Origin: Henricia sp. BOLD:AAB3569
Taxonomy: Eukaryota; Echinodermata; Asteroidea; Spinulosida; Echinasteridae
Assembly: GCA_037783545.1 (NCBI GenBank)
Contig: JBBELK010000008.1
Location: 697,001-761,000 of the forward strand
Length of the DNA stretch: 64,000 bases
Direction of reading: 5' to 3'
Within the stretch, counting starts at the first letter, position 1. Every line of letters begins with the position of its first letter. Below, piece by piece: positions 42,055-54,297 of this stretch. The notes under the pieces are model-generated. The model searched no databases. It saw only the letters and a program-made list of their open reading frames with translations, and was not told the origin of the DNA. Made by a program: the position numbers and the translations under genes.

Positions 42055-44946
42055 CTAATAAACATACTGCTGTTCCAGTCTTGGTGAACTGGCATAAGGG
42101 CTTGTCATCGTTGGTTGCCATGCTGGAGTGTGCTGCTGGTAGTGGTACTGAGATGGTGGGGCGTATCTTGCAGGTGTGAATGGAAACATCAGGTTAGAGT
42201 TCGTAGGCGGGTAATAGCCTCCAGGGGGAAATGGTTGTGAATAATGGAAATGAGTAGGACCCATCTGTTGTGGGGCTTGAGTGGGGTGGATTGGCTGGGT
42301 GGGGACATAGTAAGGATAGCCCTGTTCTGGATAGTGGGTGGGGTTGTGCTGCACGGACACCGCAGCCACTCTCTGCTGGTTGGGGTTACCAAGCTGACCG
42401 TAACTGAGGATGTTGGGGGGATGCCTCACCCGTGTGGGGTACCGGCCTTCTGTCTCTGGTATGGAGTTGTTACATCCACCTGGTACCGCCACTGGCTCTT
42501 CCTGCGGTGCTGACTCGTATGGCTCCATCTGCGGTGCTGTCTCATCGGGCTCCACCTGCAGTGCTGGCTCATCTGTATCCATCTGCGGCGCTGGCTCGTC
42601 TGGCTCCATCTGCGGCGCTGGCTCGTCTGGCTCTACCTGCGGTGCTGTCTCGTCTGGCTCTACCTGCGGTGCTGTCTCATCAGGCTCCACCTGCGGTGCT
42701 GGCCCGTCTGGATCCATCTGCGGTGCTGTGGGTTGATCGTCTGGTGAAAGAGTTGCCCTCAAGCCTTCAGTGGGGTTGTGGTCTGGAAACGGCACGGCAC
42801 CTTCTGTTGAGGGTGGGGCAGGAGACGGTGGCAGGGTTTGATGAAAATATTCTTCTTCATCACTGCTTTGCTCGCCGGATGGATGAAGAGTTCTTTGGTT
42901 CCGTGAGCGGAGGTTGTGTTGACTCCTCTTTTGTGTTTGCTGCACCTGTGGTGTTACTTCCTGGGATGTGAGGTTATTGCAGGGGAGGAGAAGGTTGCGG
43001 TGAAGCACCCTGGTCCTTCCTGTACCGTTCTGTGGTTTCAGCTCATAGACTGGCATGTCAGACATCTTTTTTGTAACCACATGGATCTTTTCCTCCCAGT
43101 ATGCTCTGATCTTCCCTGGACCGCCTGTCTCATTCAAGTTCCTGATGAGCACCCTGTCCCCTGGCTGCAGACTTGTACCATGGACTCTTTTGTTGTAGTG
43201 TGCTTGGTTACGATGGGCTGTGTCCGTACTTCGTCTGGAAGCTAGAGCATAAGCTTGCTCCATCTGGTCCTTCCACCTTGTCACATAATCGGTATGGCTG
43301 GTACATTTACCCGTGCCCTCTGTACTCTGTGGGAGATTAAAGAAAACATCGATGGGTAGTCTTGGGTGTCGTCCATACAGAAGATAGAATGGAGAATAGC
43401 CTGTCGCCTCACTACGGGTGCAGTTGTAAGCGTGAACAACTTTGGACAGGGACTCCTTCCAGTTCACCTTCTGTTCTTCAGGTAGGGTGCGCAGCATGGA
43501 AAGTAAAGTGCGATTAAATCTCTCTACTTGTCCATTTCCCTGAGGGTGATAAGGGGTTGTTCGAGATCGCTCAATACCACAAAGCTGCTGTAGCCGGTGA
43601 AACAACTGATTTTCGAATTCCCTACCCTGGTCATGATGCAGTCTGCGGGGAAATCCAAATTTCAGGGCAAAATCATTGAAGATTCTATCGGCAGCAGTTT
43701 TTCCGGACTTGTTGGTGGTGGCATAAGCTTGAGCAAACCGAGTAAAATGGTCAACCACGACTAAGATGTACTCGTAGCCACCTTTACTTCGCTCCAGATG
43801 GAGGAAATCGATCGATACAAGTTCAAAGGGCTCCGTCGTGGTGATACTCTGCATTGGGGCACAGGTAGGCTTGTTGGGTCGACGCTGCTTCAAACAGGGA
43901 CATTGCTGGGTGACATACTTTTCCACATCCTTCTGCATGTGGGGCCAATAGAAGCGATCGCGTGCTAAGCTAACCACTCTATCTGCACCTAGGTGACCCA
44001 TTTCATTATGCAGCTCATGGTAGACTCGCTGTCGGTGTTGCTTAGGCAGAACCAGCTGGAGTTGTTGCCCTCTTTTTCGGTAGAGTAGCCCATCCTTGAT
44101 CTGTAGTTTTCCCCATTCATGCAGGAGTAACGTTGTCTCATGGGTCTCTCCTCTCCTCTCTCGCATCTTGGGGCGTTGTTTGTTGGTCACATACCGATAC
44201 ACTGGACCGATGCTAGAGTCAGCTTGCTGGGCGTCGGGCATATTCAGCTGAGTTGTATCTTGATCTGCTCGGTCGCCATGTTGATGAATGGAGGATGTGA
44301 TGGCTCTTATCCATGGGAGACCCATCTGCTGCGCCTTAATTGTTTTGACTGTTGTGTCGATCGATGCTGTTGTGGTCCCCTGGGTGCATTCTGCCATGTA
44401 CTTCTCAAAGTCAAGAGGTAGTCGCGAAAGCGTGTCGGCATCAACATTGGACTTGCCTGGCTTGTATTGGATGTCAAAGTTGAAATCTGACAACTCGGCC
44501 ACCCAGCGGTATCCAGTAGCATTCAGTCTGGCGGAAGTGAGGACATAAGTGAGCGGATTGTTGTCAGTATATACTGTGAACGACTTGGCGTAGTATAGAT
44601 AATCACGAAACTTCTCACAGATCGCCCACTTCATCGCTAGAAATTCCAGCTTGCCGGAATGAAGGTTGTAGTTCCTCTCTGCCGGTGAGAGAGTCCGGGA
44701 GCCATATCCAATGACTCGTAGCTTGTCTTGTTGCCGCTGATATAGTATCGCCCCTAAACCCTCGTTGGAGGCATCAGTGTGCAAGACAAACGGCTGGGAG
44801 AAATCAGGATAGGCCATCACTGGTGGGATAATCAGCTTGTCAAGGAGGGAGTTTAGTATTACCTGATGTTCACTTGTCCAGGTGATAGGTTGTTTGGCTG
44901 GGACCTGGCCTGCGCCTCGTTTGTTGGTCGACTTGCTCTTCATCAC
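42055..44946 (-). CDS. gypsy 2 pol part 2: RNase H, integrase and long Tyr/Pro/Gln-rich tail (963 codons)
   Basis: RNase [17 protein letters not shown] (about residue 52), [23 protein letters not shown]. Integrase: zinc domain ([11 protein letters not shown], then CPCLKQ), and a DDE core with [10 protein letters not shown] (about 380), [12 protein letters not shown] (about 438) and [10 protein letters not shown] (about 472). After the usual integrase C-terminus comes an acidic repeat of about ten-residue units (EPDETAPQV type, 42500-42730), then a roughly 120-residue tail rich in P, Q, Y, T and H. The frame differs from the RT frame because of the insertion at 44984-45009. Confidence 0.9.
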   Translation of the reverse strand: MMKSKSTNKRGAGQVPAKQPITWTSEHQVILNSLLDKLIIPPVMAYPDFSQPFVLHTDASNEGLGAILYQRQQDKLRVIGYGSRTLSPAERNYNLHSGKLEFLAMKWAICEKFRDYLYYAKSFTVYTDNNPLTYVLTSARLNATGYRWVAELSDFNFDIQYKPGKSNVDADTLSRLPLDFEKYMAECTQGTTTASIDTTVKTIKAQQMGLPWIRAITSSIHQHGDRADQDTTQLNMPDAQQADSSIGPVYRYVTNKQRPKMRERRGETHETTLLLHEWGKLQIKDGLLYRKRGQQLQLVLPKQHRQRVYHELHNEMGHLGADRVVSLARDRFYWPHMQKDVEKYVTQQCPCLKQRRPNKPTCAPMQSITTTEPFELVSIDFLHLERSKGGYEYILVVVDHFTRFAQAYATTNKSGKTAADRIFNDFALKFGFPRRLHHDQGREFENQLFHRLQQLCGIERSRTTPYHPQGNGQVERFNRTLLSMLRTLPEEQKVNWKESLSKVVHAYNCTRSEATGYSPFYLLYGRHPRLPIDVFFNLPQSTEGTGKCTSHTDYVTRWKDQMEQAYALASRRSTDTAHRNQAHYNKRVHGTSLQPGDRVLIRNLNETGGPGKIRAYWEEKIHVVTKKMSDMPVYELKPQNGTGRTRVLHRNLLLPCNNLTSQEVTPQVQQTQKRSQHNLRSRNQRTLHPSGEQSSDEEEYFHQTLPPSPAPPSTEGAVPFPDHNPTEGLRATLSPDDQPTAPQMDPDGPAPQVEPDETAPQVEPDETAPQVEPDEPAPQMEPDEPAPQMDTDEPALQVEPDETAPQMEPYESAPQEEPVAVPGGCNNSIPETEGRYPTRVRHPPNILSYGQLGNPNQQRVAAVSVQHNPTHYPEQGYPYYVPTQPIHPTQAPQQMGPTHFHYSQPFPPGGYYPPTNSNLMFPFTPARYAPPSQYHYQQHTPAWQPTMTSPYASSPRLEQQYVY
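42500..42730 (-). repeat. 30-bp coding minisatellite in gypsy 2 pol
   Basis: About seven to eight units of roughly 30 bp (GGTGCTGTCTCGTCTGGCTC type on plus) coding PDE(T/P)APQ(V/M)E. In frame, acidic, with substitutions among units. Confidence 0.85.
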
Positions 44947-44983
44947 AGACTGCTGTTTCTCCTTGTTTTGTGGACTGATGGTG

Positions 44984-45009
44984 AGGAGGTCATAGATCTA
45001 TGACCTCCT
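44984..45009. repeat. perfect 26-bp palindrome that breaks gypsy 2 pol
   Basis: AGGAGGTCATAGA and its exact reverse complement, centred on GATC. The stop of the RT frame lies inside it (45008-45010). A 16-bp insertion copied inverted from the adjacent bases explains both the palindrome and the one-base frame change between the two pol parts. Confidence 0.85.
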
Positions 45010-46987
45010 AGAGGGGTTTGGCTATTCGCGAGAAATCTTGTATATACCTTCTGTAATATCCAAGAAAACCCATAAGTTTTCTCAACTCTCCAACATTTGT
45101 GGGTGTCCTCTCCTTCAGAGCTTGAACTGCGGTGATGTCTGCCGGATCCATCTTATGTCCCTCTGCTGAGACGACTCGGCCAAGATACCGAACCTCCCTC
45201 TGGAACAGGTGGCACTTGCTGGGCTTGAGTTTGATGCCATGTTGTTGGAGACGTTGAAGTATTTTGCAGACATTTTGCAAGTGATCTTCAAAAGATGTAC
45301 CATACACCAGAATGTCATCGAGGTAGATAACTGCGATCTCCCCAGTCAAGCCCTCGAGGCAGGTCTCCATACAGCGCTGAAATACTGCCGGTGCGTTCAT
45401 CAAACCAAACGGTATCCGGAGCCATTCGTATAATCCCCACGGAGTCACGAATGCTGTGAGCGGTTGGCTTTCCTCAGACATAAAGCCCTGATGGTAGGCC
45501 TTACCCTGATCCAAAGTCGTAAACCATGAGTGTCCGCCCAAGCCGTCGAGAACATCTTGGATTCTGGGAATAGGTTGTCGGTCGGGTACAGTCTTGTTGT
45601 TCAACTCCCGGTAGTCGATGCAGAGTCGTAAACTCCCATCTTTCTTTCGGACACAAACTATCGGTGAAGAGTAGGATGATGAAGACTTGGCAATCCACTG
45701 ACGGTTAATCAGATCTTGGAGATAATCTTTAACCTCTTTATATAAGGGACGTGGTACAGAAAGGTAAGTTTTCTGTACCGGCTTGTTGTCATGGAGCTGG
45801 ATTTTCATCTGTAGATTGTTAATGCAGCCCATGTCCTGTTCATCTTTCGCAAATGCTCCAGCCTGCTCCTTCAACATCTGTTCTGCTGCATGTTTCTGTT
45901 GGTCCGTCAAATGGCTAAGGTCAACGGGTGGCATCCAATTTAATGCGTTTGGGTCGAGTCTGGTCTTCATCTGGTTGACGCGAATGTGGGAAGTGCTCGA
46001 GTTATTGTTGGTGGGGCTGGTTTCGACGACACCTGGTAAGACAGAACTCACCTGTTCTAGCTCACCAAGAACAGTTCGTCCCCGTAGAGTGACATCATGT
46101 CCAGTTCGGTTCTCCACTGGTACCTGAATGCGTGAGGTTTTGCCCTGCTGTACCCTCACAACACATTCTGTAACCTCTGCTCCTTCTGGCCAGGGCATCA
46201 TGACGTTTGGCACAAACAACATGGGTGTCTCTTCACGGAAGTGTCCTGTCCTCACCATGCATGTCACGGTTCGTGTCGCCCCTCTCGGTATAGTGAAATC
46301 TCTCTTCCCCATAGATACTGTGCACAACCTCTCTGGTCCAGTTGTATGAAGGAGATTTACCAGAGCTTTAACTGATGAGGGCTTCATCTTTGGGAAACCT
46401 GCATGAAGTATGGAATTCAAGTCACCTGCCTCGTCTTTTGCTATCCTTTCTATAACGTTGTAGCCTATGATGGGTTCAGCACAGGGGTCAGGAGTTACCA
46501 ACATCGGTACAAGCATCCTCTTTCCTTTTCCACAGAGTGAAAAACTGGCTTCAATCCAACCGTCAAAAGGGATTGAGGTAGAATTTGCAGCCCTAACATC
46601 TAGTGTTGTGTCATCGAGTAGCTCTTGTATTGGCCGTAGAGGTAGATGGGGAAGGTGCGTCTTTAGCCATGAATGGGGGAGAAGTGATACCTGCGATCCA
46701 GTGTCCCACAAGGCTTCTGTCTGCTGCTCTTCTATTAGGCACTGGACCATGCATCTGTTCCCGACCAATCTGCTTACACGGTCATGTTGTCGTGGTGTCA
46801 GATGTGCACACACTTGTGGCATTGGTCGAAAAGTTCTAGCTGCTGGGCTCTCTCTCCCGATATCTGCTCCTTGTTTCTGGGACTCCCTCTCCTGTGGGTC
46901 TACTGCCCGTCCCTCGGCAATAACCCTTGGCCGTTTCCCGGCCGCCTGCTGGTACAATCTCTCATGAAATGGTTGGGAGATCCACAC
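45008..46987 (-). CDS. gypsy 2 pol part 1: protease and reverse transcriptase
   Basis: Reached from gag by a -1 frameshift, so the first Met is not a real start. Protease: [12 protein letters not shown] (active-site DTG at residues 95-97). [40 protein letters not shown] and [10 protein letters not shown] (YLDD about residue 552), then [11 protein letters not shown] and [12 protein letters not shown]. It ends at the palindrome, just where the RT-RNase H connection should continue. The frame resumes in part 2. Confidence 0.9.
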   Translation of the reverse strand: MWISQPFHERLYQQAAGKRPRVIAEGRAVDPQERESQKQGADIGRESPAARTFRPMPQVCAHLTPRQHDRVSRLVGNRCMVQCLIEEQQTEALWDTGSQVSLLPHSWLKTHLPHLPLRPIQELLDDTTLDVRAANSTSIPFDGWIEASFSLCGKGKRMLVPMLVTPDPCAEPIIGYNVIERIAKDEAGDLNSILHAGFPKMKPSSVKALVNLLHTTGPERLCTVSMGKRDFTIPRGATRTVTCMVRTGHFREETPMLFVPNVMMPWPEGAEVTECVVRVQQGKTSRIQVPVENRTGHDVTLRGRTVLGELEQVSSVLPGVVETSPTNNNSSTSHIRVNQMKTRLDPNALNWMPPVDLSHLTDQQKHAAEQMLKEQAGAFAKDEQDMGCINNLQMKIQLHDNKPVQKTYLSVPRPLYKEVKDYLQDLINRQWIAKSSSSYSSPIVCVRKKDGSLRLCIDYRELNNKTVPDRQPIPRIQDVLDGLGGHSWFTTLDQGKAYHQGFMSEESQPLTAFVTPWGLYEWLRIPFGLMNAPAVFQRCMETCLEGLTGEIAVIYLDDILVYGTSFEDHLQNVCKILQRLQQHGIKLKPSKCHLFQREVRYLGRVVSAEGHKMDPADITAVQALKERTPTNVGELRKLMGFLGYYRRYIQDFSRIAKPL

Positions 46988-48150
46988 TTAAAGCAATGTT
47001 GACACTGGTCACCAATACCCCGATCCTGACATCCTGTGCAGCCCCAACGTCGTGCTGGGCCCCTGGATCTCGGTGCTCTGTGGTTCTCTGATGCTGGGGG
47101 ACTTCTTGTTTGAAGGGCTTGCACAATCGCAGCAACCTGTAGCTTCAACTCTTTTATGTCTTCGGCCAGAGGGTTGGGTTTGGAGGTTTTAGGTGCCGGG
47201 GCATCGGGTTGTGGGCAATTCTCGGTGATGGAGTGAACCGCGACGACCCTTGAGGGGTTGAACTTTTGCTGACGTTCCGTCTCATGGCTGGCTGCGATGT
47301 TCAGCATTTCTAGCAGATCCTCATCGGTTACATTGGGCTTCTGGATGACGGGACGCATGTCCATCCTTATTCCCTCACTTCTGATACCCGTCAGGACAGT
47401 GTGAAGAAACATACTCCGCACTTGGTCTCCCTCATACCGTGGTCCACCGGTGCCCTCCTTAGAGACAAGGACAACCTTCTGTTGGAGATCCATGACTCGG
47501 ATGAGGAATTCTTGGGGGGTTTCTTTCGCTTCTTGTCGGGCCCTGGACAGCTGATAATACAGTTCGGTAGCACCGCTTTCTTGGAAATGGGAGCGAAGTA
47601 CCCTCCGCAGCTCTGCTAACCGTAGTGATTGTTTCCCCTCCAGATAACTCCTGAGGCGTGATGCTGGGTTTATTGCTCTGATGACTGCCTCCACGACTTC
47701 TGCCTCCTTGTAACCCTTCGTCAATCCTGCTTCTATCTGATGCATGAGAGACAGGAACGTGATCTTATCTCTCTGTCCTTGGTCACCGATCTGGCCTGAG
47801 ATCTTAAATTCTCTTCTGAAGATGGGGTTGCTTGTCGTCGGTGTTCCCATGGGAACAGAAAGGGGTGACGAACTGGGCACTTCCCCTGGGGTCGGCTCTG
47901 GCTCAGGTGTTTCATGATGTAAGATCCCCTGTATTCGCTGGAACACCGCCAGTCCACCATCTGGCTGGTTTTCCACCTCCTCGCTGTCAATGTATCTTCC
48001 AATTTTACGCCGGAGTGCTGACACGCTCTTGCCGCTTCCATCTAGTTTGAGCTCTTGGCAGGCACGGAATAGATCTTCTCCTGTCGCCTCCTGGACTCTG
48101 CTACGGGCTACTCGGTAGGCGCTGTCTACATTCTGCTCGGCGGCTGCCAT
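46900..48150 (-). CDS. gypsy 2 gag (416 aa) with SAP-like start and CCHC knuckle
   Basis: ATG at 48150 after a short leader. Residues about 26-56 ([20 protein letters not shown]...RRKIGRYID) resemble a SAP helix-extension-helix motif. The middle is capsid-like ([20 protein letters not shown]). The end has a CCHC knuckle [14 protein letters not shown] (about residue 386) just after a Cys-rich [16 protein letters not shown]. Gag forms the particle and packages RNA. It overlaps pol by 88 nt. Confidence 0.88.
   Translation of the reverse strand: MAAAEQNVDSAYRVARSRVQEATGEDLFRACQELKLDGSGKSVSALRRKIGRYIDSEEVENQPDGGLAVFQRIQGILHHETPEPEPTPGEVPSSSPLSVPMGTPTTSNPIFRREFKISGQIGDQGQRDKITFLSLMHQIEAGLTKGYKEAEVVEAVIRAINPASRLRSYLEGKQSLRLAELRRVLRSHFQESGATELYYQLSRARQEAKETPQEFLIRVMDLQQKVVLVSKEGTGGPRYEGDQVRSMFLHTVLTGIRSEGIRMDMRPVIQKPNVTDEDLLEMLNIAASHETERQQKFNPSRVVAVHSITENCPQPDAPAPKTSKPNPLAEDIKELKLQVAAIVQALQTRSPPASENHRAPRSRGPARRWGCTGCQDRGIGDQCQHCFKCGSPNHFMRDCTSRRPGNGQGLLPRDGQ
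46933..46939 (-). promoter_or_regulatory. -1 ribosomal frameshift site GGGAAAC (gag-pol)
   Basis: On the minus strand the gag codons read CCG GGA AAC, giving the heptamer G GGA AAC (X XXY YYZ). Slipping back one base enters the pol frame directly ([14 protein letters not shown]). It lies inside the gag-pol overlap. A downstream structure was not proven; CGGC/GCCG could form a short stem. Confidence 0.75.
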
Positions 48151-48338
48151 GATTTGTCGTCAACTGAAGAAGAGGGTGGTGGTGGTAGGGGGTTCTAGGT
48201 GTTCCGGTCACTTCATCATGCTATTCAGGCCTGCACCCGGGTCATCTTCGGCTCTCTTCTGGTCCTCTGACAGGCGCACATCATCCGGCTGACCATCAAT
48301 CGGCTACCGGACGCACCCGTCCCTTCGTGGTTGCCAAA
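48151..48338 (-). promoter_or_regulatory. gypsy 2 leader and primer-binding site
   Basis: Two bases inside the right LTR, 48319-48336 read on minus as TGGCAACCACGAAGGGAC, the expected form of a primer-binding site (TGG start). From memory its complement resembles a tRNA-Arg 3' end plus CCA; this is not verified. The remaining leader is non-coding. Confidence 0.7.
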
Positions 48339-50405
48339 TGTAAGCCAGCCCACGGGGGGTTGGTTGAAATCCTGTAAAATATGAGCAAAGTGAATCAGTC
48401 AGTATTGCAGAAACACAGTGTGGACTTTATTGGACTGCTGCTCATCAAAGAATAACTTACAATGCAATCAAATCCTTGATGGCATTAACAAAATTATCTA
48501 ACAAAATTCAACATGAATAATTAACCATCTATTTTACAATCACATATGATCCAAAAAAGGAAAATCTAACTCTTCATATGCGAGCACATTCTTCCTAAAT
48601 GTCATAACAGACAAACATCTTTAAAAGGGACCCATAATTAAACACATAAGCTCTGGTTCTATAACATGAATTGTCTGTTTTCTCAAGTAAAGTTACTTTC
48701 CCAAATACAGACTGAAATAAACCTAATTAAATATGTACAAGAAAATAAGTGTTCTGGTCCCTATTTGTTTCCACTAGGTTCAGAAAAGCCATCTGCTCTT
48801 CTTATCACAACTTGCTCTGAAATCTCAAAGTAAACAAACAGCTGGAGGGCCCAGACCACCCTGGCCCTCTGTCCACATACCAGTACATACTGGACTCGTG
48901 AATACATAATGAGCTGAGGCTCATTTCCTAGAATGAATGACTCATCCACTACCAGGACCATTTCCTGCACACTGTATGGAAGTATGGTATTTAGCTAAGT
49001 TTTATAAGAATTTAGTGTGTGGCTATAGAGAACAGTGACTTCACATTACCAAACTTTCAGAACAAGTGGAAGAGTTATTAAATTTTAGGAACACATTCTT
49101 GAAGATTATACTTCTAAATACTCTCATTGTTTGAGCAATTATTCCCAGGTAACTTCTTAAATGTATGTCAACAAAATCACAAACTCAATCGACAATCTGG
49201 CGTTTCCTCATGAAACTTAATAAACTCTAAGTCTAAAACAAATATTATATCTTTGCTCTTCCTATTTCAAGTAAAACAATTATATTGAGGAGTTTCAGAG
49301 AAACACAAATCAAAGCTGTACAATTCTTAACTTGTCAAACCTTCTAGCCTGTATATAATCAGAATGTTTGCAAATCACTTATATTTTCCCCTGCATAGGT
49401 ATAATGGACTACCCTACATGTATGCACTGGCACAAAATAGCCTGCATACTAATGAGGGAGAACAAAGGCTCTAGTCACTGGTCAGACCACATGGTCCAGA
49501 GTGAGTCATTCTAGCCAAACTGTAAACATCCCACCCAGGGCTACATGGCATGTGTGTATGGCACTAGAGCAGTGACCACATATCAATTATCAACACAACC
49601 TGACCAGCCCATGTACACTCAGTACTGATACCACAATATCAATATTATCGATAGAGTTGTGCGATATCACTGCTGCCCATATGGATATGTACAATGCTAT
49701 TACACTCAGCTATAAGTCTACAGGGTCTGCACATTGTGAATACATGTACTGATTATCAACTTGTGTATCTGAAAAGTTTCTCACAGTGGCTGAATCAAAG
49801 GACTAGGCATTTACAAATACATGGACTATTAGTCGGAATATGATCAATATGAAATCCAAACTTGTAAAATACAATTTCCACCGGTGTTCAATATCAAGCA
49901 GGTCAATGGAAGAATTTCAAATAAAAGTTGGGTTCTAATACTAGTCCGCCAGAACAATCCTAAAATAATAGAGCATCTAAATCATACATAAACACCATAT
50001 ATCTCAATCAAAATGATCACCAGTTAAGTATGTGAACTAAATTATGCAAGAAGATATAAAAAGTTTGAACATACCTGTAAAATATGAGCAAAGTGAATCA
50101 GTCAGTATTGCAGAAACACAGTGTGGACTTTATTGGACTGCTGCTCATCAAAGAATGACTTGAGAACAGCATGGTCCAGGTGTACAGGTATTTCTCACTG
50201 CCCCTCTGTGTGCCCTAGCCAATCAGTAACCATGGCGACCGGTTACAACCACCCAATCGGCTGTGAGAGCCATTCCTGCATGCTCATGTACATGCATAGT
50301 TTATAAGCACTATCCCATGCACAGTACAATGAAATGGAACATGTCATTTTTTTGGGGGGGGGGATTTCTTCTGCTTAATTGCTATGCTTCGGGAGGGGCC
50401 CTACA
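48339..50405 (-). repeat. gypsy 2 LTR, right (5' LTR of a minus-strand element)
   Basis: 2067 bp, TG...CA, matching the left LTR. Followed by CATA (50406-50409). The same internal direct repeats occur at about 48371-48453 and 50074-50156. Transcription would run leftward from here. Confidence 0.95.
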
Positions 50406-50409
50406 CATA

Positions 50410-51203
50410 GCTTTCAAATGACGTTATGTTGTGTGTCAAATAATGCCGCGTCATTGTGGAAGCAATGTGCGTGCGCGTTGTATGTGTCCATAGCACGCGT
50501 AACGCTCTGTACTAAGGTTCCCATTGGTGAACTTAACCGCGCTATGCCCACCAGAGACAAACGCAACGCGCAAATACATCACTTACACAATGACTCAGCA
50601 TTATTTGACTCACAAAATGGCGTATTCGCACGTGGTCGAAAGCTATCAATACTAGTATTTTCCGTCAGTGTACCAGTTAAAGTCAAATTGTACATTACTA
50701 TTGATCTTTCTCAAATGAGTTCACAATTATAAGCCTTTTCGATATCTCGTGCACTCAAGAAATTGTGGTCTAGAATGTGAGTAAACAAACTCACAACGTA
50801 GCATGTAAGCCATGTTGTGTATATGCGTATGCATATTCCTACTGGGAATTTTTTTTTTAAAAATCTGGAATTGCATTTCCGATTACAGAAGTGGAATCGA
50901 TTATACTCATCTCTGCTATGGAATCGCCCAAGCCTGATAACCAGATCCGCGTACAGGAAACGTATGCGGATCTGAAGAAAAAAAATCAGTACCATTTCTA
51001 ATGGTCCCTATGTTTCGTCATGTGTGCATGCGTACTTGATGGAATTTGATACGCACTTGTATATTTTCAACATAAATGGCGTCATAATAAGGGTGGTCAA
51101 TAGACGAACCTGACTATCAAAAATGAATGTTATGCATTGCATAACATACATAAAGACTATTGACTATTGCGTATGTTAGTTCCCACAACCACCACTGCCT
51201 ACA
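50410..51203. other. intron sequence after gypsy 2
   Basis: No exon recognised. The part 50726-50830 (ATAAGCCTTTTCGATATCT, then GTAAACAAACTCAC) resembles 63386-63470, so it belongs to a dispersed repeat. Confidence 0.4.
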
Positions 51204-51734
51204 ACTAGGGTTGGGCAAATCATCATCCTTTTTTTGAAACGAGTTGTTTCTAGGGCCAAATTTTGCGTAGAATCCAAATCTGTTAAAATTGTTGACCTCC
51301 GATGACGTTTGACGTCGCTACTGATTAAAAATTCAAAACATTCTTAGACCCTGAAAACATAAAAAGGCGTAGCGGAAACCATGTACATGTATCTGTGAAA
51401 ATATACAATTAATAGGCAACTTTACACCATTTTGGTGGCCATTTTGAATGTTTAAATCAGTAGTCTAGGGTCAAATGTCATCCATATACACCAAGTAGTA
51501 TTTAAAGCATCAAAGTCAACTTTCCAGACCCTAAAAATATATAAAAAGACATATTGAAAGCCGTATATCTTTTAAAATATGCCAATAACAAGTCAAATTT
51601 AGTCATTTTGGCGGCCATTTTGAATTTGTAATCAGTAGCGACGTAAAACGTCATCGGAGGTCCAAAATTTTGACGGATTTGGATTCTACACAAAATTTGG
51701 CCATAAAAACAAGTCTAGATTTGCCCAACCCTAC
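51204..51734. mobile_element. hAT-like MITE
   Basis: About 530 bp, ends TAGGGTTGGGCAAAT and its reverse complement, arms about 115 bp (sharing GGCCAAATTTTG, AGAATCCAAATC, GACCTCCGATGACGT). CTACAAC(T) lies on both sides, consistent with the 8-bp target duplication of hAT elements. Non-coding; a GTCATTTTGGCGGCCATTTT word occurs twice inside. Confidence 0.7.
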
Positions 51735-51907
51735 TACAACTACAATAAAGCAGTTTTTTAAATTATTTATTTCAATAACAACATTAAATCTTATTTTAGC
51801 TTTGCAGGATCTCAATTACATTTTTATAATAAGTGTATTTAGTTATACAGTTATAACTCGATTCCCCCTATTTTCATTCAGGTTTTGAATTTATTGTATA
51901 TTTGCAG

Positions 51908-52026
51908 CTTATACTATGAGGATTGAGACTACAACATATTCGAAGGCCAAGCTGAGGCAGACCGTCAATCGCAAATTAACGGCTTTCCGCGCCCATCAGA
52001 GGAAACAACCTTTAACCATCGGATAG
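51908..52026 (+). CDS. BEN-domain gene terminal exon
   Basis: Acceptor TTTATTGTATATTTGCAG. It completes the phase-1 codon from 39479 and reads AYTMRIETTTYSKAKLRQTV, NRKLTAFRAHQRKQPLTIG and a TAG at 52024-52026. A basic helical end after the LDP...I segment fits the close of a BEN domain. The preceding intron is 12.4 kb, of which about 10.8 kb is gypsy 2. Confidence 0.7.
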
Positions 52027-53344
52027 AAGTCTTTCCATGAAAAAAAAACCATCTAAAACATCTATCCGAGGTCCTGCACGCTCTCGAGGTCAACTTACAC
52101 GGTCTAATTGCTGGCAGTGTTCTGTATGTGAATGTGTGTACCAGTACAGCAGCCGATTTCACGAAACATTGCGCAATGGCGTAGGACTTACGCCATAACT
52201 TTATGGCGTAGCTGCGCAATAAACCCAAGATCGATTTCACAAAACTCTCCTTAGCTGCGCAACGTTCATTTTTTTACTTTAGCACTTGTAACTTCTAGGA
52301 CGAGGATAATTTCTAGTTAATCAACGACTATTTGATGTTTGCACTTGATAAAATATTTAGACATAAAACATACGTCGTTGTTTTTTACAAATTTTGTACT
52401 GTCATCATGGCTGCCATCGCTCATGTCGCTCGGTCATCGTGAATCGAATCTGCTCATTGACTATACGTACCAGTGATGATGATATAGACCTTATTGTGGT
52501 GCGGCCATCTTCCCTTTTCTCCTATTAAAATAAACGTAACCAAAAGCAAGGCTTGCAGAAAAAAATAGTTTGGTCACGTTTTCAAATTTGTCATTGGGTG
52601 TGCGTCACAATGGCATGGACATTGATTCTAAGTGGCATATGACACATACAATGGGGGAAAAGACAAAGATGAATGCAAAGTGATAAAGGTCTCTTGTACG
52701 TGCAACTGAAGATTATATATTTCTTGCCATTTCATGCTCCAAATGTACAATATGTAGGTTAATGTAAATACAATGTAGTAAGGTTTTTCCTTATGCGTAG
52801 TTTGAACTTTTGTTCAAAAGATGTTCTATATGTTTTTTTACATGTGCATTCAAAATGGTGTTAATAATTTAATTTTTTTTAAATTATCCAGGGTGGATCC
52901 AGGATTTCTAAACGAGGGGGCATGAAATGTACAGCACATGTTACTTACATGTTATTTACATGGTATTTAATGTTTAAATTATCGTAACTCAAAAACTGTA
53001 AGAGTGCCCATCCCAAATCTTTCTGGAAATGTTCCTTACATCTTAAGCTAACAAATAAAAAACAATTACGCATTTTCACAAATACACATTTTTGCAAATC
53101 AAGGTCAAAGGTTATAAATTCACAATTATCATTTCAAGAGCTTTAAAATTATGTAAAGTTTATCTCTGTAGGTCCATTACTTTTAGAGATATAACTGTCC
53201 AAACATACATGTAGCAGCTCATGCTAATTATTCAAAAGTTCGTTGACCCATAACTCAAAAATTAATTGACCGATCAGCACACCAAATTTCATTTCAATCC
53301 GTGATGGTCAGGTCCAAAAGCTCGTTGAATTGACATGGATTGAC
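52027..53344. other. 3' flank of the BEN gene, non-coding
   Basis: AATAAA occurs near 52218 but inside a repeat-like block (ATTGCGCAATGGCGTA...TGCGCAATAAACC). No other gene recognised. TACATGT words are frequent. Confidence 0.4.
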
Positions 53345-54116
53345 CCATATGCACTTGATCCCACGATTTAAAGCATGCTACATGTATTTTATCTACTTCA
53401 TCGCACAATGCACCACCCACCTACATTTATGCAGTATCTCGATGTTTACGTATACATACGTGTACATGTAGGTTGAAAACAACTTTATGCAATGAAGCCT
53501 ACGGGCTGCAAATTTAAGTCCATTAAATAATTAAAATATACATCTTTCAATTATACACTTTTGATACATGTGAGATGTCTAATGTTAAATGATACATTGC
53601 TCTACAGTTAAACCATGGAATGAGGATTTATAACGGCACAGGCTCGTTTGCAATGCGCGTACGCCAAACAGGCATGGAGCTGCGTATTTTGTAAATTCTT
53701 ATAATCGGTAGAGTACATAGCCTACATAATCTCAGGGTTAAAGTAAGTCTAGAAATGAGACCCTAATCCTTTCTCCCTTGTAGGTGATATTAACAACTTT
53801 TAAATGTTTTCTTATGCTGCCCTCTGTACTGAAGGATGGAGTTTGTACAAATTATGAATTCTGTGTCTATAGTATATACACTGCAGTCATTGAAAAAAAT
53901 ATTTCTATGTTAACACTCAACATTTTGATTCATGTAGTTTTACATTAAGTATACAAATAAAGCGATTATAAATTGCTTAGGTACAGTTGACATAATTTTG
54001 ACTACACAACCATGATTATTCACCATTACATGATGTGCAACAATACATGTATTCGCAGAATTTTAATCATGTACACACAGTGCATGTACACTACTCATGC
54101 ACTGTTGGGACTACAT
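53345..54116 (+). repeat. dispersed repeat, copy 1 (left of CACTA copy I)
   Basis: Similar to 60066-60885 over most of its length, starting at ATGCACTTGATCCCACGAT and including GATACATTGCTCTACAGTTA and ATACAAATAAAGCGATTATA. It may be the outer part of the CACTA element or duplicated host flank. Confidence 0.65.
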
Positions 54117-54297
54117 GCGCGAGTTTCTGTATTCAAATAGGGACGTTTAACAATAGGGTCCGCGATTGCCAAAAACGTCCGCGATTTGGATTCATGTACA
54201 AAACAAATTAGAGCAGTCGCCAAAAAACTAAGTCCAAACAAAAGAGAAACAATGGGACGTCCGCGGTGGGAGGTGGGTTTTGGTGTACATGTGCATG

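Larger units (their letters stand above)
39640..50409 (-). mobile_element. Ty3/gypsy LTR retrotransposon 2, young, nearly complete
   Basis: LTR - primer site - gag - pol - LTR on the minus strand, with a 4-bp target duplication CATA (39640-39643 and 50406-50409). LTRs are almost identical, so insertion is recent. It lies in the intron after the BEN exon. gag is open, gag-pol uses a probable -1 frameshift, and pol is split once by a 16-bp palindromic insertion; otherwise all enzymes look intact. Internal length is about 6.6 kb. Confidence 0.93.
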
